Notes: a model not told the origin generated them from the letters alone. DNA of 64,000 nucleotides from an uncultured Oscillospiraceae bacterium (GCA_934589525.1 CAKTOB010000012.1:1-64000), one strand, 5' to 3'. Positions 7,492 to 16,451 are shown, counted from the stretch's first letter. Program-made: numbers and translations.

Positions 7492-8010
7492 TCAGAAAAA
7501 CAGCTTTGCGGTCCAGGCGGCGGCGGTAAACCCTACCAGGTCCGCAAACAGGGCAGCCGGGAGGGTATAGCGGCTGCGGCGGATGCCTGCGGCTCCAAAA
7601 TAAACGCTGATGGTATAAAAAGTGGTCTCCGTGGAGCCCAGCATGATTGCCGCCGTCCGGCCGATTTGGGAATCCACGCCGTAAACGCCCATCAGGTCTG
7701 TGGCCACCGCCAAGGCGGCACTGCCGCTGATGGGTCGCACCAGCACCAGCAGGGCGCATTCCACGGGGATGCCCAGAAAAGAAAAGACCGGTGACCAAAA
7801 CCGCTGCAAAAGCTCCGCCGCCCCGGAGGAGCGGAACAGCTCTACGGCGGTGAGCAGCATAATGAGGGTGGGGAGGATGTCTTTGAGAAGCCGCAGCCCC
7901 TCCGCCCCTCCTTCCAGCAGCAAGGCATAGCTGTTTTCCTTTTTCCTCAGGGCAAGGCCCGATGCCAGCAGCAAAATCACGGGGACCAGATAGTCTGTTA
8001 AGACTTCCAT
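7492..8010 (-). CDS. spmB: spore maturation protein B
   Basis: A 172-residue integral membrane protein of the SpmB/nucleoside-recognition (Gate) family. It acts with SpmA in late spore core dehydration and heat resistance. Typical features are the LRLLKDILPTLIMLLTAVELFR start, the PISGSAALAV motif and LGSTETTFYTISVYFG in the second half. The start is placed at ATG 8010 (MEVLTDYL), which overlaps the last codons of spmA in another frame and gives the usual family N-terminus; a longer reading from 8073 would add an Arg-rich stretch that is only spmA sequence in another frame. Confidence 0.93.
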   Translation of the reverse strand: MEVLTDYLVPVILLLASGLALRKKENSYALLLEGGAEGLRLLKDILPTLIMLLTAVELFRSSGAAELLQRFWSPVFSFLGIPVECALLVLVRPISGSAALAVATDLMGVYGVDSQIGRTAAIMLGSTETTFYTISVYFGAAGIRRSRYTLPAALFADLVGFTAAAWTAKLFF

Positions 8011-8576
8011 AGCTTTCCCAGAACTGCGGCGGCGGCCACCCCCAGCCCGGCGGAGAGGAGGCTGGTCAGCCATACCGCCGGGAGAATATCAAAGGGCCGG
8101 GGGCAGCCCAGGGCGGCCCGGAGGGCGGCCACATTGGTGGGCAGCAGCTGAATGGAGGCGGTGTTTAAAACCACCAGTCGGCACAGCTGGTCCCCGGCGG
8201 TTTGAGAATCCGGGGGCTTTAAGGCCTTGGCTGCCCGGATGCCCATGGGGGTGGCGGCGTTGCCCAGCCCCAGGAGATTGGCGCAGACGTTGCCGCAAAG
8301 AGATTCCCGAAGATCGGGATTATCCCGGCTGTCCGGAAAGACCCGCCCCAAAACAGGGCCCAGAAGCCGGGACAACGCCTCCATGGCCCCGTTTGCTTCC
8401 AGCAGCCGTCCCACCCCGGACCACAGACACAGCCCCCCAGCCATGGAAAGGGCCACCGTCACCCCCGACTGGGCCCCTCTCATGGCCGCCGCCGCAAGCC
8501 CGACGCCTTTGCCGGTCAGTGCCGCTGAAAGAATGCTGACGGCAATAAGACCTGTCCAAATCCACCCCAAAACCAT
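7998..8576 (-). CDS. spmA: spore maturation protein A
   Basis: A 192-residue membrane protein, partner of SpmB, also of the Gate family. The conserved core GLGNAATPMGIRAAKAL (residues 102-118) and VLNTASIQLLPTNVAALR identify it. It is translationally coupled to spmB by overlap. GGGGGCGGGAG precedes the ATG. The pair indicates that the organism forms endospores; expression is probably from a mother-cell sigma factor, but no promoter was recognised. Confidence 0.93.
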   Translation of the reverse strand: MVLGWIWTGLIAVSILSAALTGKGVGLAAAAMRGAQSGVTVALSMAGGLCLWSGVGRLLEANGAMEALSRLLGPVLGRVFPDSRDNPDLRESLCGNVCANLLGLGNAATPMGIRAAKALKPPDSQTAGDQLCRLVVLNTASIQLLPTNVAALRAALGCPRPFDILPAVWLTSLLSAGLGVAAAAVLGKLWKS

Positions 8577-8639
8577 GCTCCCGCCCCCTTTAAAACAAGC
8601 CTATGCCGGGGCCGGAAAAAAAGAACGACCACAAAAACA

Positions 8640-8668
8640 TTGATTATAAGGACAACATAAGGTATAAT
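8640..8668 (+). promoter_or_regulatory. sigma-A promoter of the two-component/ABC locus
   Basis: TTGATT (8640-8645), a 17-bp spacer and TATAAT (8663-8668), 75 bp before the response-regulator start. Confidence 0.75.
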
Positions 8669-8743
8669 CGTCAGAAAATACGATTTATTCAGAGTTTCTA
8701 TAGGGAAACGACAATGACCTTTGCGTAACGGGGCGTGAGACAG

Positions 8744-9421
8744 ATGGAGCAATTATTGATCGTTGAAGATGACATTGGTTTGAATCAAGGCTTATGCAAA
8801 GCACTGAAAGCGGAGGATCGGCAGATCATTTCCTGCCAGGATCTCAAAACGGCGAAGGAGCAGCTGCTTTTCGGCGGTGTATCCTTGATTTTGTTGGATA
8901 TCAATCTGCCGGATGGCAGTGGGCTTGAACTGCTCCGGCAGGTCAAGGAAAACACACCCGGTATTCCGGTCATTCTGCTGACGGCCAATGACACGGATCT
9001 GGATATTGTAGACGGATTGGAACGAGGGGCTGACGACTACATTACCAAGCCCTTTTCTCTTTCGGTTTTGCGGGCAAGGGTCAATACCCAACTGCGAAAA
9101 CAAGCGTCAACCCATAAAAATGCGCCGACCCGTATTGGCCCTTTTCACTTCGATTTTGAGACAATGACCTTCTATGTGGGAGATTCAAAGGTGGAACTGA
9201 GCAAAACAGAGCAAAAGCTGCTGCGGTTACTTGTGGAAAACCGAGGGAGAACCATGACCCGTGGAGATCTTGTAGACAGGATTTGGACAGACGGTGCAGA
9301 ATATGTGGATGAAAATGCCCTGTCAGTCACGGTCAAGCGTTTGAGAGACAAGCTTGGCGCACAGGAATACATCAAGACGGTTTATGGAATCGGGTATAGC
9401 TGGGTAAAGAACGATGAATGA
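8744..9421 (+). CDS. OmpR-family response regulator
   Basis: A 225-residue DNA-binding regulator. The receiver domain (about 1-115) has the acidic pair at VEDD, the phospho-acceptor Asp in LLDINLPDG, and the switch Lys in DDYITKPF. The C-terminal winged helix (about 125-225) ends with the wing KTVYGIGYSW. ATG 8744 is preferred over an in-frame GTG at 8735, which lies against the GGGG ribosome-binding site. It overlaps the kinase gene by 8 bp and heads a locus with an ABC exporter, the layout of peptide-antibiotic response systems in Bacillota. Confidence 0.92.
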   Translation: MEQLLIVEDDIGLNQGLCKALKAEDRQIISCQDLKTAKEQLLFGGVSLILLDINLPDGSGLELLRQVKENTPGIPVILLTANDTDLDIVDGLERGADDYITKPFSLSVLRARVNTQLRKQASTHKNAPTRIGPFHFDFETMTFYVGDSKVELSKTEQKLLRLLVENRGRTMTRGDLVDRIWTDGAEYVDENALSVTVKRLRDKLGAQEYIKTVYGIGYSWVKNDE

Positions 9422-10313
9422 GATGGGAATTGCGGTCATGCTGCTGTGCTTTCTGGTAGCGGCGGCTACTGTATTTTGGAATCGCAGAAAAGTCAGAAAA
9501 ACCATGGAAGCGATCGAGAAAATGTTGGATGCCGCCATGGCGGGCTCCTTTTCTGAAAGCGGTTTTGATGAAAGTAAATTGTCTGCCTTGGAAACGAAGT
9601 TTGCACATTACCTTTCCGCGGCAGAAACTTCTTCACGGAATGTGGCACAGGAAAAGGATAGAATCAAATCCCTGATTGCGGATATTTCCCATCAGACAAA
9701 AACGCCGATTGCAAACCTGATGCTATACAGTGAACTTTTGATGGAAGAAAATCTTCCCCCATCGGCAAGAGCAAATGTGGATGCGCTGTACCATCAGTCG
9801 GAAAAATTGCGATTTTTGATCGATTCGCTGGTAAAGCTGTCCCGGCTGGAGAATGGAATTCTTTCTCTGTCACCGCAGTCCGCGGCATTACAGCCACTGC
9901 TTCGGGGTGTTGCGGAACAATATGCTGCCAAAGCTGCTGAAAAAGGATTGTCTTTGCAACTGCAAGATACGGACGCTTCTGCAATATTTGATATGAAATG
10001 GACAGCGGAAGCACTGGCGAATATGGTAGACAATGCCATCAAGTATACAGAGCATGGCACCATTACGATTTCTGCCGGAAGCTATGAACTGTTTGCCAGG
10101 ATCGATATATCGGATACCGGCCCCGGCATCCCGGAAAGTGAACGATCCAAAATCTTTACCCGGTTTTATCGCTCAAAGAAGGCGGGAAAACAGGAGGGTG
10201 TTGGGATCGGCTTGTATTTGGCACGGCAAATCATTTCCTGCGAGGGCGGCTATATCAAAGTTTCTTCCATTCCCGGAAAAGGAAGTACATTTTCCGTGTT
10301 TTTGCCGAGGTAG
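9414..10313 (+). CDS. sensor histidine kinase, single membrane span
   Basis: A 299-residue kinase. One hydrophobic span at residues 5-21 is followed by a linker and the HisKA dimerisation helix with the phospho-acceptor His in DISHQTKTPIANLM (about residue 92). The ATPase domain has the N-box NMVDNAIKYT, DTGPGIP and GVGIGLYLARQII motifs. No extracellular sensor domain is present, so it probably takes its signal from the partner transporter, as Bce-type kinases do, although those usually have two spans. Confidence 0.9.
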   Translation: MNEMGIAVMLLCFLVAAATVFWNRRKVRKTMEAIEKMLDAAMAGSFSESGFDESKLSALETKFAHYLSAAETSSRNVAQEKDRIKSLIADISHQTKTPIANLMLYSELLMEENLPPSARANVDALYHQSEKLRFLIDSLVKLSRLENGILSLSPQSAALQPLLRGVAEQYAAKAAEKGLSLQLQDTDASAIFDMKWTAEALANMVDNAIKYTEHGTITISAGSYELFARIDISDTGPGIPESERSKIFTRFYRSKKAGKQEGVGIGLYLARQIISCEGGYIKVSSIPGKGSTFSVFLPR

Positions 10314-10382
10314 CATCCATTCTTTCAAAACTGTTAGAATTCATTTCCAACCGGAAAGAATGTGGAAAGAATCCTATGCCAT

Positions 10383-10432
10383 AATCTGTATGTATCAAAG
10401 GATGATTTCTTTGTATCCATACAGATTTTTTC
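10383..10432 (+). terminator. attenuator-like terminator in the leader of the ABC genes
   Basis: AATCTGTATG (10383-10392) pairs with CATACAGATT (10418-10427), extended by an imperfect stem (TATCAAAG with CTTTGTAT), and is followed by a run of T. The ribosome-binding site GGAGG begins only a few bases later. Transcription from the kinase gene, or from a promoter just upstream, would have to pass it. Confidence 0.65.
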
Positions 10433-10448
10433 ATGGAGGTACCCGTTT

Positions 10449-11120
10449 ATGGAAATTTTACAGGCAAAAAACCTGAGAAAAGTTTATGGCTCCGGTAACA
10501 ATGCGGTTCATGCCCTGGACGGCGTTGATTTGAGTGTGGAGAAAGGCGAATTTGTGGCAATCGTCGGTACATCCGGCTCCGGCAAATCCACGCTGCTGCA
10601 TATGCTGGGCGGGCTGGACCGCCCTACCGGCGGCACGGTCCTGGTGGACGGACAGGATATTTTCTCCTTGAAAGAGGAAGCTCTGACCATCTTCCGCCGC
10701 AGGAAAATTGGCTTTGTGTTTCAGAGCTATAATCTTGTTCCGGTGCTGAATGTGTATGAAAACATCGTTCTACCCATTGAGCTGGACGGCGGCAAGGTCA
10801 ACAAGGATTTCGTACAGCAGATCGTACAGACCCTTGGGCTGGATGAGCGTCTGGATGCCCTGCCCAGCCAGCTTTCCGGCGGTCAGCAGCAGCGGGTGGC
10901 CATTGCCCGTGCGCTGGCAGCGGCACCCGCAATCATTCTCGCTGACGAACCTACAGGCAACCTGGATTCCAAAACCAGTCAGGATGTATTGAGCCTTTTG
11001 AAAGTCACCAGCCAGAAGTTCGCCCAGACCATTGTAATGATCACCCACAACGAAGAAATTGCACAGATGGCAGACCGCATTATCCGTATCGAAGATGGAC
11101 GGATCGTCACCCGGAACTAA
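10449..11120 (+). CDS. ABC transporter ATP-binding protein (MacB/BceA-like)
   Basis: A 224-residue ATPase with Walker A GTSGSGKST, Q-loop in FVFQSYNLVPVLNVYENI, signature LSGGQQQR, Walker B IILADEPTGNLD and an H-loop MITHNEE. It energises the FtsX-type permease encoded next, 15 bp away. The start is set at ATG 10449 because GGAGG lies 11 bases before; the longer reading from 10362 would start upstream of the terminator hairpin. With the two-component genes it probably senses and removes or resists an antimicrobial peptide or similar cell-envelope stress. Confidence 0.93.
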   Translation: MEILQAKNLRKVYGSGNNAVHALDGVDLSVEKGEFVAIVGTSGSGKSTLLHMLGGLDRPTGGTVLVDGQDIFSLKEEALTIFRRRKIGFVFQSYNLVPVLNVYENIVLPIELDGGKVNKDFVQQIVQTLGLDERLDALPSQLSGGQQQRVAIARALAAAPAIILADEPTGNLDSKTSQDVLSLLKVTSQKFAQTIVMITHNEEIAQMADRIIRIEDGRIVTRN

Positions 11121-11135
11121 CAGGAGGTGGCGAAG

Positions 11136-13781
11136 ATGAATGTCAGAAACAGAAACTGTATTCGGAAACTAAGTTGGCGTTTTTTATGGGCATCCCGGAA
11201 ACGCAACATCATTGCAATTACTGCCATTGCCCTGACTGCGCTGCTATTTACCTCGCTGTTTACCATTGTCATGTCCCTGAATTCCAGTTATGAAATGCAC
11301 ACGTTCCGTCAGGTTGGAGGGTACTGCCACGGAACATTCAAGGAGGTGACCGAAGAGCAGATCAAGAATATATCAGCCCACCCAAAGGTAAAAGCCACCG
11401 GTAAACGCATAACCATTGGATATATGGACAGTGGGATTTTTGCGAAAGCCCCTGCCGAAGTGAGCTTTATGGATGACAACTGTACGGAATGGAGCTTCGC
11501 AGAACCCACCACAGGACAGAAACCGCAAGGAAGAAACGAAGTCACCATGGATACCCATGCCTTAAAGCTGTTGGGTGTCCAGCCCAAATTGGGCGAAGAA
11601 ATCAAACTGACCTATACAGTGGGGTCTTCATCCGCAACGCCTTATGAGAAAACAGATACATTTACCCTGGTTGGCTGGTGGGAATATGATGATATCAGTC
11701 CCGTTCACTATATCAATATCAGCGAAGAATACGCAAAGGAAATCGAAGCCGAAGCCCTGTCCAAGGGATTGGAACCGTTCCGTGTTGATTTGAATGTGAT
11801 GATGGCATCCGGCATCAACATCCGGGGACAGATGGAGCAGGTGGATCAGGACCTGGGGTATGCCTGGGACGAAACAGGGGAAGGGGAGCTTGTACGCATC
11901 GGAGTCAACTGGGGCTATACATCTTCTCAGCTTGGCGAAAGCATGGATGCAGCAACGCTCCTGGCGATGGTCGCTTTCCTTGCATTGGTGATCTTTACAG
12001 GGTATCTCATCATTTACAATATATTTCAGATTTCCGTTACCGGGGATATTCGATTTTATGGCTTGCTGAAAACCATCGGTGTCACCCCCCGGCAACTTCG
12101 CCGCATGATCCGCCAGCAGGCACTGTTTTTGTGCATTGCAGGCATTCCCGCCGGACTGCTGTTGGGATACGGTGTCGGTGCATTTCTGACACCAGTTGTA
12201 ATGGCACGAACCACTTTTGGCGTCGCTGCTTCTACCGTCAGCACTTCACCGTTCATTTTCCTTGCTTCTGCGCTGTTTGCATTCCTTACGGTGATGCTCT
12301 CCTGCGCCCGTCCGGGGAAAATCGCTTCAAAAGTTTCTCCGGTGGAGGCAACAAAGTATACGGAAATTGTAAAAAGCAAAAAGAAACAACGCACCACCCG
12401 TGGCGCAAAAGTATATCAGATGGCTTTTGCCAATTTGGGGCGCAATAAAAGAAAAACGGTTCTTGTAGTAATCTCTCTTTCTCTTTCCGTGGTACTTCTC
12501 AATCTCCTGGTCACTTTTACTGGGGGCTTTGATATGGAAAAGTATCTGGCGAAACAAACCTGTGCGGACTTTATCGTAAGCTCTACGGACTATTTTCGGT
12601 ATAATCGCTCCGAAAGCTATATTTCTCAGGAACAAATTGAGCAAATCGAAGCGAATACTTCCCCCGCCCTTTCCGGTTGTGGTTATAAACTGACGGGATA
12701 TTTGCCATATGGCTGGATGAGCGAGGAACATTGGCTACAGGACATGATGCACTATCGTTCTGAGGAAAATGCAAAAGCCCTATTGGAACAGCAACATCGC
12801 CGTGATGAGCTTGTAAGCCAGAACGCATTGATCGAAGGCTTGGATGAAGCTCTGTTTGAGAAGCTGACTGTGATTGCGGGCGACATATCCCCCATGTTCC
12901 AAGAGGATTCAAAAGCAATCGCTGTAGTAGTCCGTACAGATGATTATGGCAATGTGAGTAATCTTGATTTTTACCCGCCTGTAGGTTCTATTCAGACCAT
13001 AACCTATATTGATGAAGGGCATTATACCGAAATCCGTACCGGAAACCTTTGCGATGAAAACACATCGCCGGAATATATATTTCAGCCTTCTGTCAGCCAT
13101 GATGTAGATTATACAGTTTGTGCTTATGTCACAGTGCCGCACTCTATGAGCTTCCGTTATTATTCAACAGGCTATAGTTTTGTGCTTCCTATCGAAAAAC
13201 TCAATCATGACAGCCAGCAGGAAAGCATCCCGATGTTTTACCTTTTTGATGCTCCTGATGATATGGCAGAAGCATCTGCGGAGAATTATCTTGCGGATCT
13301 GACCGCTGATGATTTGTCTGGATTGATGTACGAAAGCAAGACCACCCTCCGTGCAGAATTTAAGAGCTATCAGAAGATGTTCCTGCTGCTGGGGGGCCTG
13401 CTCTGCGCCATCATTGGGCTTGTGGGTGTTCTCAACTTCTTCAATGCCATTATGACGGGCATTCTTTCCAGAAAAAGGGAATTTGCGGTTTTACAGGCAG
13501 TAGGTATGACCAACAAACAGTTAAGAGCCATGCTGATTTACGAGGGGCTGTTTTATGCACTCAGTTCCGCCGCAGCGGCACTTGTTCTTTCTTTCGTGCT
13601 GAATCCTCTGGTCGGTAATCTTCTGGAGCATATGTTCTGGTTCTTCAGCGCAAGGTTTACAATCGTTCCTGTTTTGCTTGCCATACCGATGTTTGCGCTG
13701 CTGGGATGGCTGATTCCTGAGGTTATGTATAATCACACTGCCGGATGCAGTATTGTGGAACAGTTAAGAGATGACCAATAG
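11136..13781 (+). CDS. FtsX-like ABC transporter permease (BceB-like)
   Basis: An 881-residue membrane protein. An N-terminal span (about 25-50) is followed by an extracellular region, three spans near 265-400 with the FtsX pattern (FYGLLKTIGVTPRQLRRMI), a fourth span near 435-455, a large extracellular domain of about 300 residues, and three C-terminal spans with a second FtsX module (REFAVLQAVGMTNKQLRAML). Such permeases with a big external domain bind peptide antibiotics or lipid II complexes. AGGAGG precedes ATG 11136; the in-frame GTG at 11127 lies within it. The substrate cannot be read from the sequence. Confidence 0.9.
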   Translation: MNVRNRNCIRKLSWRFLWASRKRNIIAITAIALTALLFTSLFTIVMSLNSSYEMHTFRQVGGYCHGTFKEVTEEQIKNISAHPKVKATGKRITIGYMDSGIFAKAPAEVSFMDDNCTEWSFAEPTTGQKPQGRNEVTMDTHALKLLGVQPKLGEEIKLTYTVGSSSATPYEKTDTFTLVGWWEYDDISPVHYINISEEYAKEIEAEALSKGLEPFRVDLNVMMASGINIRGQMEQVDQDLGYAWDETGEGELVRIGVNWGYTSSQLGESMDAATLLAMVAFLALVIFTGYLIIYNIFQISVTGDIRFYGLLKTIGVTPRQLRRMIRQQALFLCIAGIPAGLLLGYGVGAFLTPVVMARTTFGVAASTVSTSPFIFLASALFAFLTVMLSCARPGKIASKVSPVEATKYTEIVKSKKKQRTTRGAKVYQMAFANLGRNKRKTVLVVISLSLSVVLLNLLVTFTGGFDMEKYLAKQTCADFIVSSTDYFRYNRSESYISQEQIEQIEANTSPALSGCGYKLTGYLPYGWMSEEHWLQDMMHYRSEENAKALLEQQHRRDELVSQNALIEGLDEALFEKLTVIAGDISPMFQEDSKAIAVVVRTDDYGNVSNLDFYPPVGSIQTITYIDEGHYTEIRTGNLCDENTSPEYIFQPSVSHDVDYTVCAYVTVPHSMSFRYYSTGYSFVLPIEKLNHDSQQESIPMFYLFDAPDDMAEASAENYLADLTADDLSGLMYESKTTLRAEFKSYQKMFLLLGGLLCAIIGLVGVLNFFNAIMTGILSRKREFAVLQAVGMTNKQLRAMLIYEGLFYALSSAAAALVLSFVLNPLVGNLLEHMFWFFSARFTIVPVLLAIPMFALLGWLIPEVMYNHTAGCSIVEQLRDDQ

Positions 13782-13859
13782 AATATAAAAGCGTTGATTT
13801 TACCAAGGGCATAGGGTATAATTGTATCATGATTTTGGAGTATAGGATGGACAAACCCG

Positions 13860-14465
13860 ATGGCACTGGAAAACAAATTGGGCATTACCGATTCTGCGGA
13901 GCTTGCCCGGGAGGAAGAAAAAATCAGCAAAAAGAAAGCCCTGTGGCTTTTTGAAAGCGGCACCCTGGACCGGCTCCCTGCCGGAACCTGGGACACCCTT
14001 CAAACCATCCACAGATACCTCTTTGAGGACCTTTACGATTTTGCCGGGGAATTGCGGACGGTCAATCTGGCAAAGGGCCATTTCCGTTTCGCCCCACTGA
14101 TGTATCTGGAGGCGGCTCTTGGAAATGTGGAAAAAATGCCCCAGTCCACCTTTGAGGAGATCGTTGAAAAGTATGTGGAAATGAACATCGCCCACCCTTT
14201 TCGGGAGGGCAACGGCAGGAGCATGCGGATTTGGCTGGACCAGATGCTAAAAAAGGAAATCGGTCAGGTGGTGGATTGGAGCCGGGTAGACAAAGAGGAC
14301 TATCTTCTTGCCATGGAGCGCAGCCCCATCCGGGATACGGAAATTAAGGTGGTGCTGAAAGGGGCCCTGACGGATGATACCCAGAGCCGGGAACTCTACA
14401 TGAAGGGCATCGACCACAGCTACTATTATGAAGGCTACACCACCTTCAAAACGGAAGAATTATAA
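13860..14465 (+). CDS. Fic-domain AMP transferase, self-inhibited (class III)
   Basis: A 201-residue Fic protein. The catalytic loop is [12 protein letters not shown] (about residues 120-131), with the base His and the phosphate-binding GNGR. Near the C-terminus DHSYYYEGY contains the inhibitory motif (S/T)xxxE(G/N), whose Glu blocks ATP binding; in class III enzymes such as Neisseria Fic it lies at this end of the same chain. The target is unknown; known relatives AMPylate DNA gyrase or topoisomerase IV. The conserved [20 protein letters not shown] start follows ATG 13860. An ATG at 13847 has the better-spaced GGAG but is in another frame, so the true 5' end deserves checking. It stands alone, with a terminator after it. 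Confidence 0.88.
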   Translation: MALENKLGITDSAELAREEEKISKKKALWLFESGTLDRLPAGTWDTLQTIHRYLFEDLYDFAGELRTVNLAKGHFRFAPLMYLEAALGNVEKMPQSTFEEIVEKYVEMNIAHPFREGNGRSMRIWLDQMLKKEIGQVVDWSRVDKEDYLLAMERSPIRDTEIKVVLKGALTDDTQSRELYMKGIDHSYYYEGYTTFKTEEL

Positions 14466-14512
14466 AAAAGCACCGGAAAGCCGATGAGTTGGGCTTATCC
14501 GGTGCTTTTTTA
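14464..14512. terminator. bidirectional terminator between fic and rsmI
   Basis: AAAAAAGCACCGGA and TCCGGTGCTTTTTT form a long stem between the convergent genes, with A- and T-runs on both sides. Confidence 0.9.
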
Positions 14513-14517
14513 TAGGG

Positions 14518-15351
14518 TTAATCTTCTTCCAACGCCAGTGCGTAAACGGTGTTTTTGGGCAGCCCCAGTTCCGCGGCGGTCTGTTTGACTGCATCCTTCC
14601 GGGAAAGACCCTGGGAAAGGAGTGCTTTCACCCGGGCGGCGGCATCGGCTTCGGAGGGGGCTTCTTTGACCTCCTCCGGGGCACCGGCTACAACCAAAAC
14701 AAATTCGCCCTTAGGGGGTGTTTCGGTGTACTTGGCAATGGCTTCTCCCAGAGTAGTCCGGACCACCTCTTCATGGAGCTTGGTCAGCTCCCGGCAAAGG
14801 CTGATGGGCCGGTCCGGGCCAAAGGCCTCCGCCATATCCTGGAGGGTATTCAGCAGCTTGTGGGGGGCCTCGTAGAAGATCATGGTCCGCTGCTCGCCCT
14901 TTAAGCTGTCCAGGTGTTCCCGGCGGCTTTTCTTGGCGGTGGACAGAAAGCCCTCAAAGCAGAACCGGCCGGTAGATTGGCCGGAAATGCTCAGGGCGGT
15001 GATGGCGGCGCAGGGCCCCGGGATGGCGCAGACCGTAATGCCCGCGGCGGCACACTGCTTTACCAGGTCCTCCCCGGGGTCGGAGATGGCGGGGCTTCCG
15101 GCATCGGAAACCAGGGCGCAGGTCTCTCCCGATAAAATCCGGTCGATGATCTTGTCGCCCTTAAAGGATTTGTTATGCTCATAGTAGCTCACCAGGGGCT
15201 TTTTCAGCTCCAGATGATTCAGAAGCTTTAGGCTCACCCGGGTGTCCTCCGCGGCGATAAAGTCTGCGCCTTCCAGAGTTTCCCGGGCACGTTTGGAAAT
15301 GTCTCCCAGATTGCCGATGGGCGTGGGGACAAGGTAAAGCATTCCAGCCAT
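14518..15351 (-). CDS. rsmI: 16S rRNA (cytidine-1402-2'-O)-methyltransferase RsmI
   Basis: A 277-residue SAM-dependent methylase of the tetrapyrrole-methylase fold that modifies C1402 in the ribosomal P site. Diagnostic stretches are LYLVPTPIGNLGDIS at the N-terminus, AAEDTRVSLKLLNH, ALVSDAGSPAISDPG and IPGPCAAITALSISG. The C-terminus has an additional small helical domain ending LPKNTVYALAL. GGAGG supports ATG 15351. It follows the tRNA methyltransferase gene on the same strand by 15 bp, so they are cotranscribed. Confidence 0.95.
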   Translation of the reverse strand: MAGMLYLVPTPIGNLGDISKRARETLEGADFIAAEDTRVSLKLLNHLELKKPLVSYYEHNKSFKGDKIIDRILSGETCALVSDAGSPAISDPGEDLVKQCAAAGITVCAIPGPCAAITALSISGQSTGRFCFEGFLSTAKKSRREHLDSLKGEQRTMIFYEAPHKLLNTLQDMAEAFGPDRPISLCRELTKLHEEVVRTTLGEAIAKYTETPPKGEFVLVVAGAPEEVKEAPSEADAAARVKALLSQGLSRKDAVKQTAAELGLPKNTVYALALEED

Positions 15352-15366
15352 AGAGGCCTCCTTGTG

Positions 15367-16059
15367 TTATATCAGATGATAGATGGTTTTGTATTCTTCT
15401 GTAGGCCCACCGTTTTCGTCTCCCAGGGTCAGCTCCCGGATGGTAAGCCCCGGCTTGGCCCCTTTCCGCATTTGCAGCAAAATCATGGAAATGGGGGCCC
15501 CGGGCCGGTGGCGCACCAGGCACAGCTGCTTTCCCTCCAGCCGGTATTTGCCCCCCAGAGAAAGGATCTCCCCCAGCCGCTCCGGCTTGTGGACCAGGAA
15601 AAAGTCACCGCCAAACTTTAAGGCCCAGGCGGCGCTGCGCAAAAGTTCTTCCATGGCGCATTGGTCCTCCCGCCGGGCCACGGGGGTCCGCCGGGCGGCG
15701 GGGCCGCCGGAAAAATAAGGCGGGTTGCTGACAACGGCCGAAAAATGTCCTGCCGGAAGCAGAGAGGGAACTTGCCGCAGGTCCCCACATATACTTTCCA
15801 TGCGGCGGTCCAGGGCGTTTCGCCGGATGTTCTCCAGGGCGGCCCGGTGGGCCTCCTGAGTCAGCTCCAGACCGGTCACATGGCAGTTTTCGTCCCGGGC
15901 GCACAGCAGCAGCCCCAGGGTGCCGCAGCCGGAGCCCAGGTCCAGCACCCGGGCGTTTTTGGGGAGCCTTGCAAACCAGGACAGCACCATGGAGTCGGTG
16001 CTCAAAGGAAAGCAGCCCTGGGGAATATCCAGGGTGAAGCCGTTTAACAGTGTTTCCAA
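15367..16059 (-). CDS. tRNA1(Val) (adenine-37-N6)-methyltransferase-like protein
   Basis: A 231-residue class I methyltransferase. The SAM site is VLDLGSGCGTLGLLL and the adenine-specific catalytic motif is SNPPYF, followed by the GGPAARRTPVARRE segment seen in the TrmN6/YfiC family, which methylates A37 of tRNA-Val. The start is set at TTG 16059 because AGGGAGG stands six bases before it; the longer reading from 16092 would begin inside the ferredoxin terminator. It is followed by rsmI, a common pairing in Bacillota. Confidence 0.88.
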   Translation of the reverse strand: METLLNGFTLDIPQGCFPLSTDSMVLSWFARLPKNARVLDLGSGCGTLGLLLCARDENCHVTGLELTQEAHRAALENIRRNALDRRMESICGDLRQVPSLLPAGHFSAVVSNPPYFSGGPAARRTPVARREDQCAMEELLRSAAWALKFGGDFFLVHKPERLGEILSLGGKYRLEGKQLCLVRHRPGAPISMILLQMRKGAKPGLTIRELTLGDENGGPTEEYKTIYHLI

Positions 16060-16073
16060 GGGTACCTCCCTAT

Positions 16074-16105
16074 AAAAACCGGCCTGCGCCAAAGCAGCGC
16101 AGGCC
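16074..16105 (-). terminator. terminator of the ferredoxin gene
   Basis: On the minus strand GGCCTGCGC and GCGCAGGCC form a perfect 9-bp stem, followed by GGTTTTTAT. Confidence 0.85.
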
Positions 16106-16122
16106 GTGTGTGTTCCGAAGAA

Positions 16123-16293
16123 TTAGCCTTCCTCGATCGCTTCAGCGGGGCACTGATCGGCGCAGGAACCGCAGCTGACGCAGACATCAGCGTTGATGAC
16201 GTACTTGTCTTCGCCCTCGGAAATAGCCTCAACGGGGCACTGCTCGGCGCAGGAACCGCACTTCACGCAAGCATCGGTAATAGTGTAAGCCAT
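16123..16293 (-). CDS. 2[4Fe-4S] ferredoxin
   Basis: A 56-residue clostridial-type ferredoxin. The two clusters are held by CVKCGSCAEQCP (residues 9-20) and CVSCGSCADQCP (residues 38-49), an obvious internal duplication. It carries low-potential electrons for anaerobic redox enzymes in the cytoplasm. AGGAGGT stands eight to nine bases before the ATG. A promoter on the minus strand reads TTGCTT (16373-16368), 16 bp, TAGAAT (16351-16346). It is monocistronic, with its own terminator. Confidence 0.95.
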   Translation of the reverse strand: MAYTITDACVKCGSCAEQCPVEAISEGEDKYVINADVCVSCGSCADQCPAEAIEEG

Positions 16294-16345
16294 GAAAAAT
16301 ACCTCCTATCATTTTTCGAGTGTGCATCTGTCACAATGCAAGACT

Positions 16346-16373
16346 ATTCTAGCATGGATTCGGAAAAAAGCAA
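16346..16373 (-). promoter_or_regulatory. ferredoxin promoter
   Basis: Minus strand TTGCTT, 16-bp spacer, TAGAAT, about 50 bp before the ferredoxin ATG. Confidence 0.6.
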
Positions 16374-16451
16374 TTCCTTTTTTCGTAAAATTTTCATTTC
16401 CGTATATTTCCGCTTTTCCCTGGCGAAACTGGACTCAAAAGGGGGGATTCC

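Noticed and set aside
8644..13781. Lantibiotic biosynthesis cluster next to the two-component/ABC locus
   Set aside because: No precursor peptide or modification enzyme was seen. The locus is only a response and export unit.
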